From RGIG1902 sp034926865 (GTDB lineage: Bacteria > Bacillota > Clostridia > Oscillospirales > Butyricicoccaceae): 15,261 bases of DNA. Below the pieces are notes generated by a model, which was not told the DNA's origin, did no database searches, and was given only the letters and a program-made list of their open reading frames with translations. The translations under genes were made by a program, and so were the position numbers. Shown piece after piece: positions 14,311-15,261 of this stretch; within the stretch, counting starts at the first letter, position 1; each line of letters begins with the position of its first letter. The stretch spans positions 1 to 15,261 of the forward strand of contig JAYFQP010000005.1 in assembly GCA_034926865.1 (NCBI GenBank). The letters are read 5' to 3'.

Positions 14311-14361
14311 AATCAAGTTTTTTATTTTACTTAGGAAAACCTGAAGATTCTGATGCAGAAA

Positions 14362-15261
14362 TCATACGATTTCCTGACAGTCAGTTGGGAGCATTACGGT
14401 AAAGGAAATATGTTCATCGGCGCTTTGAGCCATAATTGTCCCTCCGTGCAGCTCGACGATTTCCTTTGCTATGGCAAGACCAAGCCCCGCTCCGCCTGTT
14501 GAGCTGGAACGCGAGGTATCAAGCCGGAAAAACTGCTCAAATAGTCTATCCAGTTTTTCCGGCGAAATGGTTTTGCCGTTGTTTTCAACACATAATTTCA
14601 CATGGCGGCTGTCTGGCATATCCATAGAAACAAAGATAGCAGTATTTGGATAACTGTAGTTTATTGCGTTGCGTATCAGGTTATCGAATACGCGCTCCAG
14701 CTTGTCAGGGTCACAGACGATGTGTATATCAGGGGTTAAGTGTAGGCTCCAGCGCAAATTCTTCTCCGTAAGCACAGGGTTAAACTCAAAGGTGAGCTGT
14801 TCAAGCATCCTTGTAAGGTTGATCGATTCAGGGGCTAAGGTGAGGTGGGTAAGGTTGAAACGCGTAATATCAAAAAATTCGTTAATAAGCGATTCAAGGC
14901 GCTCTGCTTTTTCAAGAGCAATGCCTGTATATTTCGCCCTCAGCTCCTGCGAGATCAAAGGCTCATCCTTTAGCAGGGTCAGGTACCCTATAACACTGGT
15001 AAGAGGGGTTTTGAGATCATGAGCGAGATAAACCACGAGGTCGTTTTTTCTCTGCTCAGCTTCTTTGGCGGCGATTGCATTTCGCAGAGCCTGTTCGCGT
15101 ACAATATTAAGCTCATCTTGAATGTCCTTCATGGGGTCAGACAGAACAATGGGGGTGTTGTCCGGCTGTGCAAGCTGCTCAGAAGCCTCCACAACCTCAT
15201 CCAGATAACGAAGAGGCTTTTGAAAAAAGAGGTAAGTGATTATTGCCCAACCTGCCAAAAT
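14362..15261 (-). CDS. vanS: VanS-type sensor histidine kinase (partial)
   Basis: This is the C-terminal 299 residues of a membrane sensor kinase that runs off the right edge; the Met at 15258 is internal. The fragment starts in the last membrane helix (AGWAIITYLFF) and continues with a HAMP-like linker. It then has the H-box YLAHDLKTPLTSVIGYLTLL with the phospho-accepting His, the N-box DNLIRNAINYSYP, a G1-like NNGKTIS, the F-box LFEQFFRLDTSR and the G2-box GGAGLGLAIAKEIVELHGG. The H-box context and the G1 loop without the usual DxGxG are typical of VanS of the VanB/VanG kind. It should phosphorylate a VanR regulator, presumably encoded just upstream outside the window, in response to glycopeptides. 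Confidence 0.92.
   Translation of the reverse strand: MLAGWAIITYLFFQKPLRYLDEVVEASEQLAQPDNTPIVLSDPMKDIQDELNIVREQALRNAIAAKEAEQRKNDLVVYLAHDLKTPLTSVIGYLTLLKDEPLISQELRAKYTGIALEKAERLESLINEFFDITRFNLTHLTLAPESINLTRMLEQLTFEFNPVLTEKNLRWSLHLTPDIHIVCDPDKLERVFDNLIRNAINYSYPNTAIFVSMDMPDSRHVKLCVENNGKTISPEKLDRLFEQFFRLDTSRSSSTGGAGLGLAIAKEIVELHGGTIMAQSADEHISFTVMLPTDCQEIV

Overview
The window reads as a chromosomal segment of a low-to-moderate GC, motile, Gram-positive anaerobe, most likely of class Clostridia. This rests on AGGAGG-type ribosome binding sites, many U-tailed intrinsic terminators, an orphan cheW/chemoreceptor pair, a 69-residue cold-shock protein, an M20C dipeptidase and a VanG-type glycopeptide-resistance cluster. 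The genus cannot be fixed from the sequence alone.

Layout. 1-316 is the end of an rRNA operon: the 23S 3' end, the 5S gene and a terminator. 317-2047 is gene-poor. It holds a perfect 17-bp inverted repeat, a well-formed transcription unit for a 46-residue secreted micropeptide, and a frameshifted IS256-family transposase remnant. 2048-5230 holds a divergent pair: a MATE efflux pump (minus) and an M20C aminoacyl-histidine (Xaa-His) dipeptidase (plus). 5360-5876 is a cold-shock gene whose leader contains a complete intrinsic terminator. 6247-8369 holds an aspartate/glutamate racemase-family gene (minus) divergent from a MerR regulator with a GyrI-like effector domain. This pair is flanked by two gene scars: an internally deleted P-loop kinase and an ABC-transporter ATPase fragment. 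8757-11510 is a cheW-MCP chemotaxis pair closed by a terminator.

11597-15261 (minus strand) is a compact vanS - vanW - vanG - vanXY cluster, with the kinase running off the right edge. The order matches VanG-type operons: the sensor kinase should detect glycopeptide stress, the ligase should make D-Ala-D-Ser, and VanXY should remove D-Ala-ending precursors. VanW has no established activity. No vanT serine racemase lies downstream and no vanY lies between vanS and vanW, so this is either a reduced cluster or one that depends on D-Ser made elsewhere. A strong terminator-like hairpin sits between vanS and vanW, almost touching the vanW ribosome binding site.

A second theme is decay. The IS remnant, the kinase deletion and the ABC fragment show that intergenic space here is partly built from dead genes. 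The most interesting live elements are the micropeptide unit, the terminator-bearing csp leader, and the van cluster with its inter-cistronic terminator.
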